A stretch of 64,000 nucleotides of DNA from Dermabacteraceae bacterium TAE3-ERU27 (GTDB lineage: Bacteria; Actinomycetota; Actinomycetes; Actinomycetales; Dermabacteraceae), in NCBI GenBank assembly GCA_019218415.1, contig JAHUUL010000002.1, positions 434,001 through 498,000 on the forward strand, in the 5' to 3' direction. Positions 18,201 through 26,107 of this stretch are shown in pieces. The first letter of the stretch is position 1; each line of letters begins with the position of its first letter. Below the pieces are notes generated by a model. It saw only the letters and a program-made list of their open reading frames with translations, was not told where the DNA came from and searched no databases. A program made the translations under genes and the position numbers.

Positions 18201-18775
18201 GGTTCTTGCAGCTGTGCGCGCAAAACAATATGCGCGTAGCCATGCCGTCCTCCCCCGCCAACTACTTCCACCTGCTGCGCGACCAGGCCAAGCGCAGGCC
18301 GCGCCGTCCGCTGATCGTCTTTACGCCGAAGTCGATGCTGCGCATGAAGAGCGCAACCAGTCCCCTGGGCGAGTTCACCGAGGGCGCTTTCCGGCCGGTC
18401 ATAGCGGACCCCACCGCCCCGGCGGACGCGAGCCTGGTGCTGCTGTGTTCTGGCCGTTTGGCGCACGATCTGCGGGCGCGGCGCGCGGCCCTCGGGCGCA
18501 ATGACGTGGCAATCGTTTGCGTGGAACAGTTCTATCCGTTCCCGGCGGCGGAGCTGGCGCAGGAGCTTTCCCGGTACCCGCAGGCGCGCGTGCGCTGGGT
18601 GCAGGAGGAACCGGAGAACCAGGGCGCGTGCACGTTCATGTTGACGCAGGCGGCGCGCGAGCTGGGGATGGCCTGGGAAAGCGTGGCGCGCCCGGCCTCG
18701 GCCTCCCCCGCGACCGGGTCCGTCACGGTGCACCGCAGGGAGCAGGAAGAGCTGCTGCACCGGGCTTTCGCGTAA
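15287..18775 (+). CDS. kgd: Multifunctional 2-oxoglutarate metabolism enzyme (E2o-E1o fusion)
   Basis: Actinobacterial fused 2-oxoglutarate dehydrogenase. The N-terminal 40 residues (FGPNQWLVEQLYKQYLSDP) match the segment that binds partner subunits. A short linker leads to a succinyltransferase-like E2 domain (about 75-310) with the active-site TYDHRVIQGAASGEFL, where the usual HxxxDG has Gln for Asp as in known Kgd proteins. The ThDP-dependent E1 domain follows, with MAHRGRLNVLANLAGKNY, HGDAAFAGQGVVTE and INNQIGFTT. Length 1162 is near the family's 1200-1250. There is no lipoyl domain, as expected, since Kgd borrows it from the pyruvate dehydrogenase E2. GTG start; the promoter must lie in 15092-15286. 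Confidence 0.95.
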   Translation: MSEHSPAIPREFGPNQWLVEQLYKQYLSDPTSVDPSWASYFRQAALTPQGEPVKREPIPPQEVKLRGPAAAVVKNMTASLDIPTATSVRDIPVKLLFDNRIMINTHLSRHRRGKVSFTHLIAYAMVEALQEVPDLNNGFAVSEDGKPLLLQRKEINFGLAIDMPKPDGTRGLVVPNIRGAQEMDFVAFWQTYDEVVRRARQGKLTMSDFADTTVTLTNPGGIGTVHSVPRLMPGQGVIVGVGAIEYPAAFQGASQETLSELAISKKTTLTSTYDHRVIQGAASGEFLRCIGNKLLGLDGFYDRIFHALRIPYQPIRWVQDNPLKKSDTERYAQVMDLIHAYRVRGHLMADTDPLQYRQRTHRDLDVETYGLTLWDLDRTFATRGLGGKETASLREILLLLQDAYCRSIGAEYMHIADADERLWLQQQFEKPAEPFSKRETKHIMDRLNAAEAFETFLQTKFVGQKRFSLEGGESLIPLLDAVLDRASHDDVHEVCIGMAHRGRLNVLANLAGKNYAQIFREFDDGASSNVVGSGDVKYHLGTTGVYTAPDGATTKIHLAANPSHLEAVNPVLEGIVRAKQDRLNHAGTDFPVLPILLHGDAAFAGQGVVTETLNLSELRGFRTGGTIHVVINNQIGFTTLPDSSRSSYYATDVAKASQLPIMHVNSDDPEACVRAARIAFDYRQKFGRDVIIDMVCYRRRGHNEGDDPSMTQPQMYRLIEQKPSVRKLYAQQIVTRGDFTEADMREMTDGFQQHLEEVLQKSRTPHYAPPVQQGEPEVVSAPVTATDAATLERIGDAHLSMPEAFNTHPKLHALMRRRRDMSRNGDVDWAFAELLAFGSLLCEGTPVRLSGQDSRRGTFAQRHSVLIDSLTQDTWTPLLHLGCKQAKFWVYDSSLSEYAVLGYEYGYSVETRDALVLWEAQFGDFVNGAQTVIDEFIASSEQKWGQHSGVVLLLPHGYDGQGPDHSSARPERFLQLCAQNNMRVAMPSSPANYFHLLRDQAKRRPRRPLIVFTPKSMLRMKSATSPLGEFTEGAFRPVIADPTAPADASLVLLCSGRLAHDLRARRAALGRNDVAIVCVEQFYPFPAAELAQELSRYPQARVRWVQEEPENQGACTFMLTQAARELGMAWESVARPASASPATGSVTVHRREQEELLHRAFA

Positions 18776-18845
18776 AGATTCACGCGCGGGGCTTACGCGG
18801 TCGCGTAGAGTTGTCGTTACTAGCCGTACTCTTCTGGAGGTTTCC

Positions 18846-19472
18846 TTGGCCGATAATTTCTCGCGTGTTCGCCTGATCGGGCTCGGGGACGAGCTGCTGG
18901 CTGGCGTCGGTGACCCGCGCGCCCTGGGCTGGCTGGGCCGCTGCGTCGCCAGCCAGGACGCGGCGATACCGGTGGAGCTTTTCGCTTGCGCCCTGCCGTG
19001 CGATAACTCCGCTTCGCTTTCGCACCGTTACGAATCGGAGGTGGAACTGCGCCTGGACCGGGATGGCCTGGCCGACGGCACGGTGGCCCACCGGGTCGTG
19101 ATCGGGATGGGTAACGAAGACATCAGCGCCGGCATTTCGCTGGCGCGTTCGCGCCTAAACCTTTCGCGGGTGCTGGATGGCCTGGACAAGATGCGTATTC
19201 CCGCGTTCGTGGTCGGTCCCCCGCCCTCCGCCGATCGGGGCATGACGCGCTCCCTGCTGGAGCTTTCGGAGATTTATGCCGACGTCTGTAATCGCCGTTC
19301 CGTGCCGTACGTGGACACGGTTTTGGCGCTGCACGATCACAGCCAGTTCAACGAGGACATCGCGCGTTCTTCCCGCGATCTGCCGGGGCAGACCGGCTAC
19401 GGTTTGATCGCCTGGCTGGTGCTGCACACCGGGTTTGGTGCCTGGCTGGGCACCGAAAACGTGAGGCGTTAG
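18846..19472 (+). CDS. SGNH/GDSL-like protein, probable esterase or lipase
   Basis: A 208-residue cytosolic protein from a TTG start preceded by GGAGG at good spacing. It follows the SGNH plan but with altered blocks: block I is LIGLGDELLAGVGDPR (GDE in place of GDS), the GxND block appears as IGMGNEDISAGIS, and the last block has no clear DxxH. The catalytic Ser and His may therefore be missing, and the protein may be inactive or use other residues. It sits alone between kgd and the bL37 gene. Function not known. Confidence 0.6.
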   Translation: MADNFSRVRLIGLGDELLAGVGDPRALGWLGRCVASQDAAIPVELFACALPCDNSASLSHRYESEVELRLDRDGLADGTVAHRVVIGMGNEDISAGISLARSRLNLSRVLDGLDKMRIPAFVVGPPPSADRGMTRSLLELSEIYADVCNRRSVPYVDTVLALHDHSQFNEDIARSSRDLPGQTGYGLIAWLVLHTGFGAWLGTENVRR

Positions 19473-19575
19473 GGCCGGGAGGGTCACACTAGTCCCCTCT
19501 GTCCCGTTTCATGTGGCAGACTAGACCGGTAGTTCTTCGCCTGCGGGCGAGGGTCGAAAACATAAGGAGATACCC

Positions 19576-19650
19576 ATGAGCAAGCGTGGACGTAAGCGTC
19601 GCGATCGCCGCCGCAATGGTGCAAACCACGGCAAGCGCCCCAACAGCTAA
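19576..19650 (+). CDS. Small basic ribosomal protein bL37
   Basis: A 24-codon gene too short for most gene finders. It starts MSKRGRKRRDRRRNG and ends NHGKRPNS, matching the tiny actinobacterial large-subunit protein bL37 first seen in mycobacterial ribosome structures. AAGGAG lies 8 bases upstream of the ATG and a perfect terminator follows the stop by a few bases, so it is a monocistronic, well-expressed unit. Eleven of 24 residues are Lys or Arg. Confidence 0.9.
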   Translation: MSKRGRKRRDRRRNGANHGKRPNS

Positions 19651-19657
19651 ATACTGT

Positions 19658-19699
19658 AAAAGTTTGGCCCCCGCTATTTTGCGGGGGCCAAACTTTTTT
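19658..19699. terminator. Bidirectional terminator between the bL37 gene and rsrA
   Basis: A perfect 16-bp stem (AAAGTTTGGCCCCCGC and its complement) closes a TATTTT loop. Runs of A on the left and T on the right give a U-tract on either strand, so it can end both the bL37 transcript and the convergent sigR-rsrA transcript. Confidence 0.93.
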
Positions 19700-19736
19700 G
19701 CAGGGAAGATTTTTGGCGCGAGGGGTGACGCGAAAT

Positions 19737-20018
19737 CTAGTCTTCTTCGTAGCGTTCGATCGTGATTTCGCGGTAGCTGAGCACGATTCTTTCGCGCAGG
19801 GCACGCGGCGCGGCTTCTGCGGCGTGCGCCCGCGCCACGGCCTCTTTGAGCGCTTTGGCGCGCAGACATTCGGTTTCGCACTTGGGGCAGTCCTCCAGGT
19901 GCTGGCGGATATTTTCCATCTCACATTCGGGACATTCGCTGTCCAGGTATTGCTGTAAACGCGCGTACGCTTCCCGCAGCCAGGCGTCTTCGCTGTCCGC
20001 ACAGTGTCCGGTGTTCAT
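19737..20018 (-). CDS. rsrA: Zinc-binding anti-sigma factor, RsrA type
   Basis: Redox-sensing anti-sigma factor that holds SigR inactive until disulfide stress releases zinc. The ZAS motif H-x3-C-x2-C is present as HLEDCPKC near residues 40-47, with an upstream cysteine pair in [10 protein letters not shown]. Length 93 residues, typical. The ATG overlaps the sigR stop by four bases (ATGA), giving one-to-one production of sigma and anti-sigma. In actinobacteria this pair controls thioredoxin and mycothiol genes. Confidence 0.92.
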   Translation of the reverse strand: MNTGHCADSEDAWLREAYARLQQYLDSECPECEMENIRQHLEDCPKCETECLRAKALKEAVARAHAAEAAPRALRERIVLSYREITIERYEED

Positions 20019-20596
20019 TTAGCGGCCTCCTTCTGCTCGGCCCCGATCCCCAGGCTGGCGGCGTGGTCTTTCAGTTTTTCGCGCAGCAGGGCACGCCCGC
20101 GATAGAGGCGGGACATGACCGTGCCGACGGGGGTGTCCATGATTTCGGCGATCTCCCGGTAGCTGAACCCCTCTACGTCGGCCAGGTAGACGGCCATGCG
20201 GTTATCGTCCGGCAGGCTCGCCATGGCTTCTTTTACGGCGCTGGAGGGGAGCGCATCGAGCGCCTCCATCTCCGCCGATTTCAGTCCGTGGGAGCTGTGC
20301 GAGGCGGCGTCGGCCAGCTGCCAATCCTCCACCGTTTCGGTGTGGCTGCGCTGGGGTTCGCGCTGTTTTTTACGGTAGGAGGTGATGAACGTGTTGGTCA
20401 TGATCCGGTATAGCCAGGCGCGCAGGTTGGTGCCCGCGGTAAAGCTTTTCCGGGCCTGGAACGCTTTCAGGAAGGTTTCTTGCACCAGATCCTGCGCGTC
20501 TTGTTCGTTGCGGGTCATTCTGAGCGCGCCCGCGTAAAGAGCGTCGAGGTGGCTGAGGGCCTCCCGCTCGAATTCGCTGTCAGTTTCACTCATCAT
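20015..20596 (-). CDS. sigR: ECF sigma factor of the SigR/SigH redox type
   Basis: Group IV sigma factor. Region 2 holds [14 protein letters not shown] and [20 protein letters not shown]; region 4 holds [29 protein letters not shown]. The sequence closely fits the actinobacterial SigR/SigH subgroup that responds to thiol oxidation. Two adjacent ATGs (20596 and 20593) are the likely start; the frame stays open further up but that part is not sigma-like. It is coupled to rsrA and divergent from doxX, the normal arrangement near aroA-rsgA-hisN. Confidence 0.94.
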   Translation of the reverse strand: MMSETDSEFEREALSHLDALYAGALRMTRNEQDAQDLVQETFLKAFQARKSFTAGTNLRAWLYRIMTNTFITSYRKKQREPQRSHTETVEDWQLADAASHSSHGLKSAEMEALDALPSSAVKEAMASLPDDNRMAVYLADVEGFSYREIAEIMDTPVGTVMSRLYRGRALLREKLKDHAASLGIGAEQKEAAK

Positions 20597-20691
20597 TAGC
20601 GAGGATACCGTGTCCGACGCGCTGCCGTTCGGCGCGGTTCGCGTTAGGGTTAGGGCATTGCTGTTTCGGTATCTCAAACCCGGAGGAAACA

Positions 20692-21222
20692 ATGTCCCTT
20701 ATCCGTCGCGTCGCTCGTCCCCTTATCGCCGCCCCGTTCGTTTTCGAGGGCGTGCGTTGCTTCAAGGACCCGCAGCGTTCCGTTGCTGCGGCCCCGAAAT
20801 CTTTTGCGCAGGTTGAGCAGTGGCTGAGCGACGCAGGGATTCCGCTCAACGCCGAGAACCTGGTGCGCGTTACCTCTGCGGTTTCCGTGGCTGCGGGCGC
20901 GCTCTACGCCACCAATCGGATGCCGCGCGTGGCGGCCCTCGGGCTGCTTGCCACCACCGGGGTTGGACTGGCGGGCCGCCGCAAGTGGAGCGAGCTGCGC
21001 GGTGAGGAGCGCACGCAGGAGATTCAGTCGCTGCTGACCGACCTGGGGCTGCTGGGTGCCGTGCTGCTGGCGACCGTGGATCGCGAGGGCTACCCGTCGC
21101 TCGGCTACCGGGTGAACAAGGCCGTGGAGCGCGGCCAGAAGGCTGCGGCGCGTAAGCAGCGCGAGCTGGAGAAGATGGCGAAGAACGGCCAGCGCGCGGT
21201 AGAGAAGAAGCTCGGCGCCTGA
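20692..21222 (+). CDS. DoxX family membrane protein
   Basis: A 176-residue protein with several hydrophobic helices ([53 protein letters not shown]) and a basic coiled tail rich in Lys and Arg. The layout fits the DoxX family, whose members in mycobacteria form redox complexes with SodA and SseA. The ATG has GGAGG at good spacing. It lies back to back with the sigR-rsrA pair, so a role in redox homeostasis or control by SigR is possible but only inferred. Confidence 0.8.
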   Translation: MSLIRRVARPLIAAPFVFEGVRCFKDPQRSVAAAPKSFAQVEQWLSDAGIPLNAENLVRVTSAVSVAAGALYATNRMPRVAALGLLATTGVGLAGRRKWSELRGEERTQEIQSLLTDLGLLGAVLLATVDREGYPSLGYRVNKAVERGQKAAARKQRELEKMAKNGQRAVEKKLGA

Positions 21223-21223
21223 G

Positions 21224-22543
21224 TTGTCGGGCGTGCAAACGCACTGGTCTGCTCCGAACGCACGCGGGCCGCTGACGGCCCGCGTGCGCGTTCCCGGCTC
21301 GAAGTCTCTCACCAACCGCTGGCTGTTGCTCGCGGCCTGCGCCGACTCCCCTAGCGTGCTGCGCGGCGCGCTGGACGCGCGCGACTGTCGGCTCATGCGC
21401 GCGGCCCTGGAAAGCCTGGGGGCAGGTTTTAGCGAGGACGGCGAGGCGCTGCGGGTTTCTCCCCTCCCCGCCGAGCTTGCCGGGGCCGATGCGGCCGCGC
21501 ACGATATCGATTGCGGCCTGGCCGGGACTGTGATGCGCTTTTTGCCGCCGCTGGTAGCCGCGTCGGGGCTGCGACGACGCCTGCGCGGGGATGCGGGGGC
21601 GTACGTGCGCCCGATGGCTCCCCTGCTGGGGGCGCTGGCAGACCTCGGGGTGTCTATCACCTACGAGGGTGAGCCGGGTTTCCTGCCCTGCGTGATCTCT
21701 TCTGCGCAGGGGCTGCCAGGCGGCAAGGTGACGCTGGATTCTTCGGCTTCCAGCCAGTTCGTTTCCGCCCTGCTGCTGGCCGCGCCGCGCGCCCGCGGCC
21801 CGCTCACCGTGCGTCACGCGGGCGGCAGGCTGCCGTCCCTGCCGCACATCGAAATGACGGTGCGCGCTTTGCAGGATTGCGGCGCGAAGATCGAGACTCT
21901 TCCCGCTAGTGCCGACGGTAGCGCGGCCTGGCGGATCGTGCCCGGCCCGCTCACGGTGGGCGAGGTAGAGATTGAGCCGGATCTTTCCAACGCCGGGGTT
22001 TTCCTGGCGGCGGCGATGATCGCGGGCGGCAGCGTCACCGTTCCGGGCTGGCCGGAAGAAACCACCCAGGCGGGCGATGCCTACCGCGAGCTCTTGCCCA
22101 ACATGGGGGCGTATCTTTCCCTGGGGACGGACGGCCTCACCTGTACCGGCGGCGGCAAGATAAGCGGCATTAACGCCGATCTTTCCCACGCCGGGGAACT
22201 GACCTGCACCATTGCGGCGCTGGCTGCCCTGGCCGATTCCCCCAGCCGGCTGTACGGTATCGGCCACCTGCGCGGGCACGAGACGGACCGTCTGGCGGCG
22301 CTGGTGAGCGAGATCAACCGGCTGGGCGGCGACGCCCGCGAACTGCCGGACGGCATAGAGATCAGGCCGCGCCCGCTGCACGGCGGGCTTTGGCGCAGTT
22401 ACAGTGACCACCGGATGGCTACCGCAGGGACGTTGATCGGGCTGGCCGTGCCGGGCATAGAAGTGGAGAACGTGGAAACTACGGACAAGACCCTGCCGGG
22501 CTTTACCGAGATGTGGCGGGAGATGCTGAATGGCGCGGCGTAG
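21224..22543 (+). CDS. aroA: 3-phosphoshikimate 1-carboxyvinyltransferase (EPSP synthase)
   Basis: Joins shikimate-3-phosphate and PEP in the shikimate pathway. Motifs are VPGSKSLTNRWLLLAACAD at the N-terminus, DCGLAGTVMRFLPPL, DSSASSQFVSALLLA and the C-terminal SYSDHRMATAGTLIGLAV. Length 439 residues. The only open start near the beginning is TTG at 21224, one base after the doxX stop; a GTG three codons on is also possible. The aroA-rsgA-hisN string beside sigR is conserved in actinobacteria. Confidence 0.95.
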   Translation: MSGVQTHWSAPNARGPLTARVRVPGSKSLTNRWLLLAACADSPSVLRGALDARDCRLMRAALESLGAGFSEDGEALRVSPLPAELAGADAAAHDIDCGLAGTVMRFLPPLVAASGLRRRLRGDAGAYVRPMAPLLGALADLGVSITYEGEPGFLPCVISSAQGLPGGKVTLDSSASSQFVSALLLAAPRARGPLTVRHAGGRLPSLPHIEMTVRALQDCGAKIETLPASADGSAAWRIVPGPLTVGEVEIEPDLSNAGVFLAAAMIAGGSVTVPGWPEETTQAGDAYRELLPNMGAYLSLGTDGLTCTGGGKISGINADLSHAGELTCTIAALAALADSPSRLYGIGHLRGHETDRLAALVSEINRLGGDARELPDGIEIRPRPLHGGLWRSYSDHRMATAGTLIGLAVPGIEVENVETTDKTLPGFTEMWREMLNGAA

Positions 22544-23570
22544 CGATAGCGGGCGGCGTTTCGACGAATCGGACGTGCGGATCCGCCCCGGCAGGCGCGG
22601 CTCACGCCCCCGCACGAAGGATCGCCCAAAGCACGACGACGCGGTGCCCGCGCTGGTGCTGGCCGTGGATAGGGGCCGCTGGCGCACCGTGGTGGCGCCG
22701 GGCACCGAAGAGGAACGCCACGTCACCGCCATGCGTGCGCGGGAGCTGGGCCGCACCGCCATCGTGCCGGGTGACCGGGTGGCGCTGACCGGCGATGTGA
22801 GCGGCCGCAAGGACACGCTGGCCCGGATCGTGCGGGTCGAGGAACGCAGCACGTTCCTACGCCGCAGCGCCGACGACGATACGACGACCGAGCGCGCTCT
22901 GGTGGCAAACGTGGACACCATGGTGATCGTCACGGCGCTGGCCGATCCGACGCCGCGCGGCCGCTTGATCGACCGCTGCCTGGTGGCGGCGTTCGACGCG
23001 GGGATCACGCCCCTGCTGTGCCTGACTAAGGCCGATCTTTGCGCGCCCGATGAGTTCCTGGCCAGTTACGCCCCGCTGGGGGTGGATTACGTGGTCACGC
23101 ACCTGCGCGAGGACGGCAGCATCGCGGGCCTGGAGGCCCTCAGCGACCGGCTGGCGAATCATTCCAGCGTGCTGGTGGGACACTCCGGGGTGGGTAAATC
23201 CACGCTGGTGAACGCGCTCGTACCGCAGGTGCACCGCGCCACCGGGCACGTCAATGACGTGACGGGGCGGGGCCGCCACACGTCCTCGTCGGCGCTGATG
23301 GCACCGTTTAGGGGCGGCTGGGTAATTGATACACCGGGCGTGCGTTCGTTCGGGCTGGGGCATATCGATCCCGACCATCTGATCGACGCTTTCGCGGACC
23401 TGGCCAGCCTGGCCGAGGAATGCCCGCGCGGCTGCACCCACCTGGAAGAAGAATGCGCGCTGGATCGGCAGGTGGATGAGGGCCTGGCGGGTAGCGCGGG
23501 CCGGGCCAGGCTGGAATCTTTCCGCCGTCTGCTAGCCACCTTGCGCGCCAACGATCCCTGGGATCTGTAG
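22530..23570 (+). CDS. rsgA: Ribosome small subunit-dependent GTPase A
   Basis: Circularly permuted GTPase for late 30S assembly. An N-terminal OB-type region is followed by the permuted motifs: G4 as CLTKADL, then Walker A GHSGVGKSTLVNAL, then G3 in VIDTPGVRSFGL. The C-terminal zinc knuckle appears as CPRGCTHLEEEC. A basic N-terminus (MARRSDSGRRFDES) of about 40 residues is typical of actinobacterial versions. It overlaps the end of aroA by 14 bases. Confidence 0.96.
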   Translation: MARRSDSGRRFDESDVRIRPGRRGSRPRTKDRPKHDDAVPALVLAVDRGRWRTVVAPGTEEERHVTAMRARELGRTAIVPGDRVALTGDVSGRKDTLARIVRVEERSTFLRRSADDDTTTERALVANVDTMVIVTALADPTPRGRLIDRCLVAAFDAGITPLLCLTKADLCAPDEFLASYAPLGVDYVVTHLREDGSIAGLEALSDRLANHSSVLVGHSGVGKSTLVNALVPQVHRATGHVNDVTGRGRHTSSSALMAPFRGGWVIDTPGVRSFGLGHIDPDHLIDAFADLASLAEECPRGCTHLEEECALDRQVDEGLAGSAGRARLESFRRLLATLRANDPWDL

Positions 23571-23645
23571 CCGGTTTTGGGCTTTTTCGCCGTGCGGCCC
23601 GGCGCGGGCATACCCGCGGCGGTCCGGGCAACGTAGAGTTGCAGC

Positions 23646-24431
23646 ATGTCTTACGCGGAAGATATCAGGCTCGCTCACGTGCTGGCCGATTCGGTGGACC
23701 AGATGACCATGCAGCGTTTCCAGGCGCAGGATTTGCGGGTGGAAACGAAGCCCGATCTGACACCGGTGACGGACGCCGATCAGAGCGTGGAGCGCGCGGT
23801 GCGCGGCCAGCTTTCGCGGCTGCGCCCGCGCGATCAGGTGATCGGGGAAGAATACGGTTCCAGCGGCGATTCCGCCCGCCAGTGGGTGATTGATCCGATC
23901 GACGGCACCAAGAATTTCGTGCGCGGCGTTCCCGTCTGGGCTACCCTGATTGGTTTGATTGAGGACGGCGAGGTGGTGACCGGCCTGGTGTCGGCCCCCG
24001 CGCTCGGCAGGCGCTGGTGGGCCGGGAAAGGCCTGGGAGCCTGGACGGGGCCGCGCCTTTCTTCCACTAAGCAGCTGCGCGTCTCCCAGGTGGATAGCCT
24101 GGCCGACGCTTCGTTTTCGTATTCTTCGCTGAGCGGTTGGGCGGATTCCGGGCGGCTGCCGCAGCTGCTCAATCTGATGCAGGGCTGCTGGCGCACCCGC
24201 GCGTACGGCGATTTTTGGTCTTACATGCTGGTGGCGGAGGGCGCCGTAGACTTCGCGGCGGAACCGGAACTGGCTTTGCACGACATGGTGGCGCTGGCCC
24301 CCATCGTGACGGAGGCCGGGGGCCGCTTCACCTCCCTGGAGGGGGCCGACGGCCCGTTCGGGGAGAACGCGGTGGCGTCCAATTCCCTGCTGCACGACGA
24401 GGTTTTGGCGGCTCTCGCGCCGCGTGAGTGA
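23646..24431 (+). CDS. hisN: Histidinol-phosphatase of the inositol monophosphatase family
   Basis: Metal-dependent phosphatase, 261 residues. The metal-binding DPIDGT motif is in WVIDPIDGTKNFVRGVPVW near residue 80 and the second metal site in AEPELALHDMVALAPIV. Its position directly after aroA-rsgA matches HisN of actinobacteria, which dephosphorylates histidinol phosphate in place of HisB. The inositol phosphatase function of paralogues cannot be excluded by sequence alone. Confidence 0.86.
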   Translation: MSYAEDIRLAHVLADSVDQMTMQRFQAQDLRVETKPDLTPVTDADQSVERAVRGQLSRLRPRDQVIGEEYGSSGDSARQWVIDPIDGTKNFVRGVPVWATLIGLIEDGEVVTGLVSAPALGRRWWAGKGLGAWTGPRLSSTKQLRVSQVDSLADASFSYSSLSGWADSGRLPQLLNLMQGCWRTRAYGDFWSYMLVAEGAVDFAAEPELALHDMVALAPIVTEAGGRFTSLEGADGPFGENAVASNSLLHDEVLAALAPRE

Positions 24432-24525
24432 GCCACGGCATGTCTACGGGGACGCACCGGGACTCTGCCCCTTGGCGGGGACTAAACTGGGCCTTGCCCG
24501 TCATCCTCTTATGGAAGGATTTTTC

Positions 24526-25746
24526 ATGACTGTTCGCCGCGTTGCCCTGCTTACCGCGGGCGGCTACGCCCCGTGCCTCTCCTCCGCCGTTGGCGGCCTG
24601 ATCGAGCGCTACAACGAGCTGGTGCCGGACGTAGAGATCATCGCCTACAAGCACGGCTACTGGGGCCTGCTGTCGGGTGAGAAGATCGTCGTGGACGCCA
24701 AGGTGCGTAAGAACGCCCACGTGCTGCACAACTACGGTGGCTCCCCGATCGGTAACTCCCGCGTGAAGCTGACCAACACCGCCGATCTGGTCAAGCGCGG
24801 CCTGATCCAGGAGGGCGAGAACGCCCTCGAGGTAGCGGCCAACAAGCTGAAGGAAGACGGCGTTGACGTGCTGCACACCATCGGTGGCGACGACACGAAC
24901 ACCACCGCCGCCGACCTGGCGAAGTACCTGCACGACAACGGCTACGACCTGCAGGTGGTGGGTCTGCCCAAGACGATCGACAACGACATCGTGCCGATCC
25001 GCCAGTCGCTGGGCGCGATGACCGCCGCCGAACAGACCAGCGAATTCGCGCAGAACGTGATCGCCGAGAACGGCTCGAACCCGCGCATGCTGATTATCCA
25101 CGAGATTATGGGCCGCGCCTGCGGTTACCTGACCGCGCAGGCCGCCGAGTACTACCAGCAGTGGCACGCACAGCAGCAGTGGCTGCCCAGCATCGGCCAC
25201 ACCCCGGAGCGTTGGGACGTGCACGCCGTGTTCCTACCGGAGATGAAGCTGGACATCGAGGGCGAGGCCGAGCGCCTGAAGAAGGTCATGGACGAGGTTG
25301 GCTGCGTCAACATCTTCCTGTCCGAGGGCGCGGGCATCCCCGAGATCATCGCCGAGATGGAATCGCGCGGCGAAACCGTTGAGCGCGACCCGTTCGGCCA
25401 CGTGAAGCTGGACAAGATCAACCCCGGCCAGTGGTTCGCGAAGCAGTTCTCCGCGAAGCTGGACGCCGAGAAGGTCATGGTGCAGAAGTCGGGTTACTTC
25501 GCACGTTCCGCGAAGGCTAACGCCGACGATCTGCGCCTGATCAAGTCGATGACCGACCTGGCCGTGCAGACCGCCCTGGCGGGCGGCACCGGCGTGATCG
25601 GTCACGACGAAGAGAAGGGCTGCGTGCTGCGCGCCATTGAGTTTGAGCGCATCGCCGGCCACAAGGCGTTCGACATCAACCAGGAATGGTTCCAGAACGT
25701 CATGAAGCGCGTCGGCCAGAAGGTAGAGGCTGCCGAGCAGCACTGA
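24526..25746 (+). CDS. pfp: Pyrophosphate-dependent 6-phosphofructokinase
   Basis: Interconverts fructose-6-phosphate and fructose-1,6-bisphosphate using PPi. The motif TIGGDDTNTTAADLA has Asp where ATP-dependent enzymes have Gly (GGDDT), and PKTIDNDIVPI has the Lys specific for PPi. The substrate loop MGRACGYLTAQAAEYY is also clear. The ATG at 24526 was chosen for GGAAGGA just upstream and for matching the family start (MTVRRVALLTAGGYAP). The gene stands alone and is followed by a strong terminator. Codons are strongly biased to C- and G-ending forms, as for a highly expressed gene. Confidence 0.93.
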   Translation: MTVRRVALLTAGGYAPCLSSAVGGLIERYNELVPDVEIIAYKHGYWGLLSGEKIVVDAKVRKNAHVLHNYGGSPIGNSRVKLTNTADLVKRGLIQEGENALEVAANKLKEDGVDVLHTIGGDDTNTTAADLAKYLHDNGYDLQVVGLPKTIDNDIVPIRQSLGAMTAAEQTSEFAQNVIAENGSNPRMLIIHEIMGRACGYLTAQAAEYYQQWHAQQQWLPSIGHTPERWDVHAVFLPEMKLDIEGEAERLKKVMDEVGCVNIFLSEGAGIPEIIAEMESRGETVERDPFGHVKLDKINPGQWFAKQFSAKLDAEKVMVQKSGYFARSAKANADDLRLIKSMTDLAVQTALAGGTGVIGHDEEKGCVLRAIEFERIAGHKAFDINQEWFQNVMKRVGQKVEAAEQH

Positions 25747-25774
25747 TCCGGCTAGCTGCCAGGCTCTAAAAGGT

Positions 25775-25810
25775 AGGGGCGCTCCCGTACGGGAGCGCCC
25801 CTTACTTTTA
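25775..25810 (+). terminator. Terminator after pfp
   Basis: A perfect 12-bp stem (AGGGGCGCTCCC and its complement) closes a GTAC loop and is followed by TACTTTTA. Confidence 0.88.
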
Positions 25811-26107
25811 CCTGTTTGCTCTACAAATATGGGGCGGAGATGGACGGGGCTCTCTAGCGCCACGCCAGCTCACAGGGATAACAGCCTGGGGGCACCGATG
25901 ACGCCTAGATTCCCCGATAACGGCTGGGTGCACTTTTGGTTGGCGGTTACATTCGCGTGCACTTAATGCTGCCAAAACCCCCTTTAACCTGCACTTAGTG
26001 CACCCAAATGTTAGCGGGCGCAGAAAACAGCACTTAGTGCACCCAGATGTTAAAAACGCAGGGCAAGTGAAAAGGAAACAGGCAGGGGAAAACCCATGCG
26101 GAGGGGG
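25803..26107. repeat. Gene-free spacer with a cluster of TGCACCCA repeats
   Basis: About 300 bp without a gene. A 23-bp direct repeat starting GCACTTAGTGCACCCA occurs at 25991-26013 and 26030-26052, differing at one position. Related cores occur inverted at 25924-25933 (TGGGTGCACT) and as GTGCACTTAATG at 25957-25968. The core is itself close to palindromic (GCACTTAGTGC). It could be a regulator array upstream of nothing obvious, a small repeat family, or part of a non-coding RNA. Confidence 0.6.

Noticed and set aside
20870-23008. A 700-codon frame on the minus strand across aroA and rsgA
   Set aside because: Antisense shadow of two well-recognised genes; the composition (Arg, Gln, Pro, His) is typical of reverse-frame translation.
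25803-26107. CRISPR array
   Set aside because: Only two close copies of a 23-bp repeat with one 16-bp gap, no regular spacers and no cas genes.
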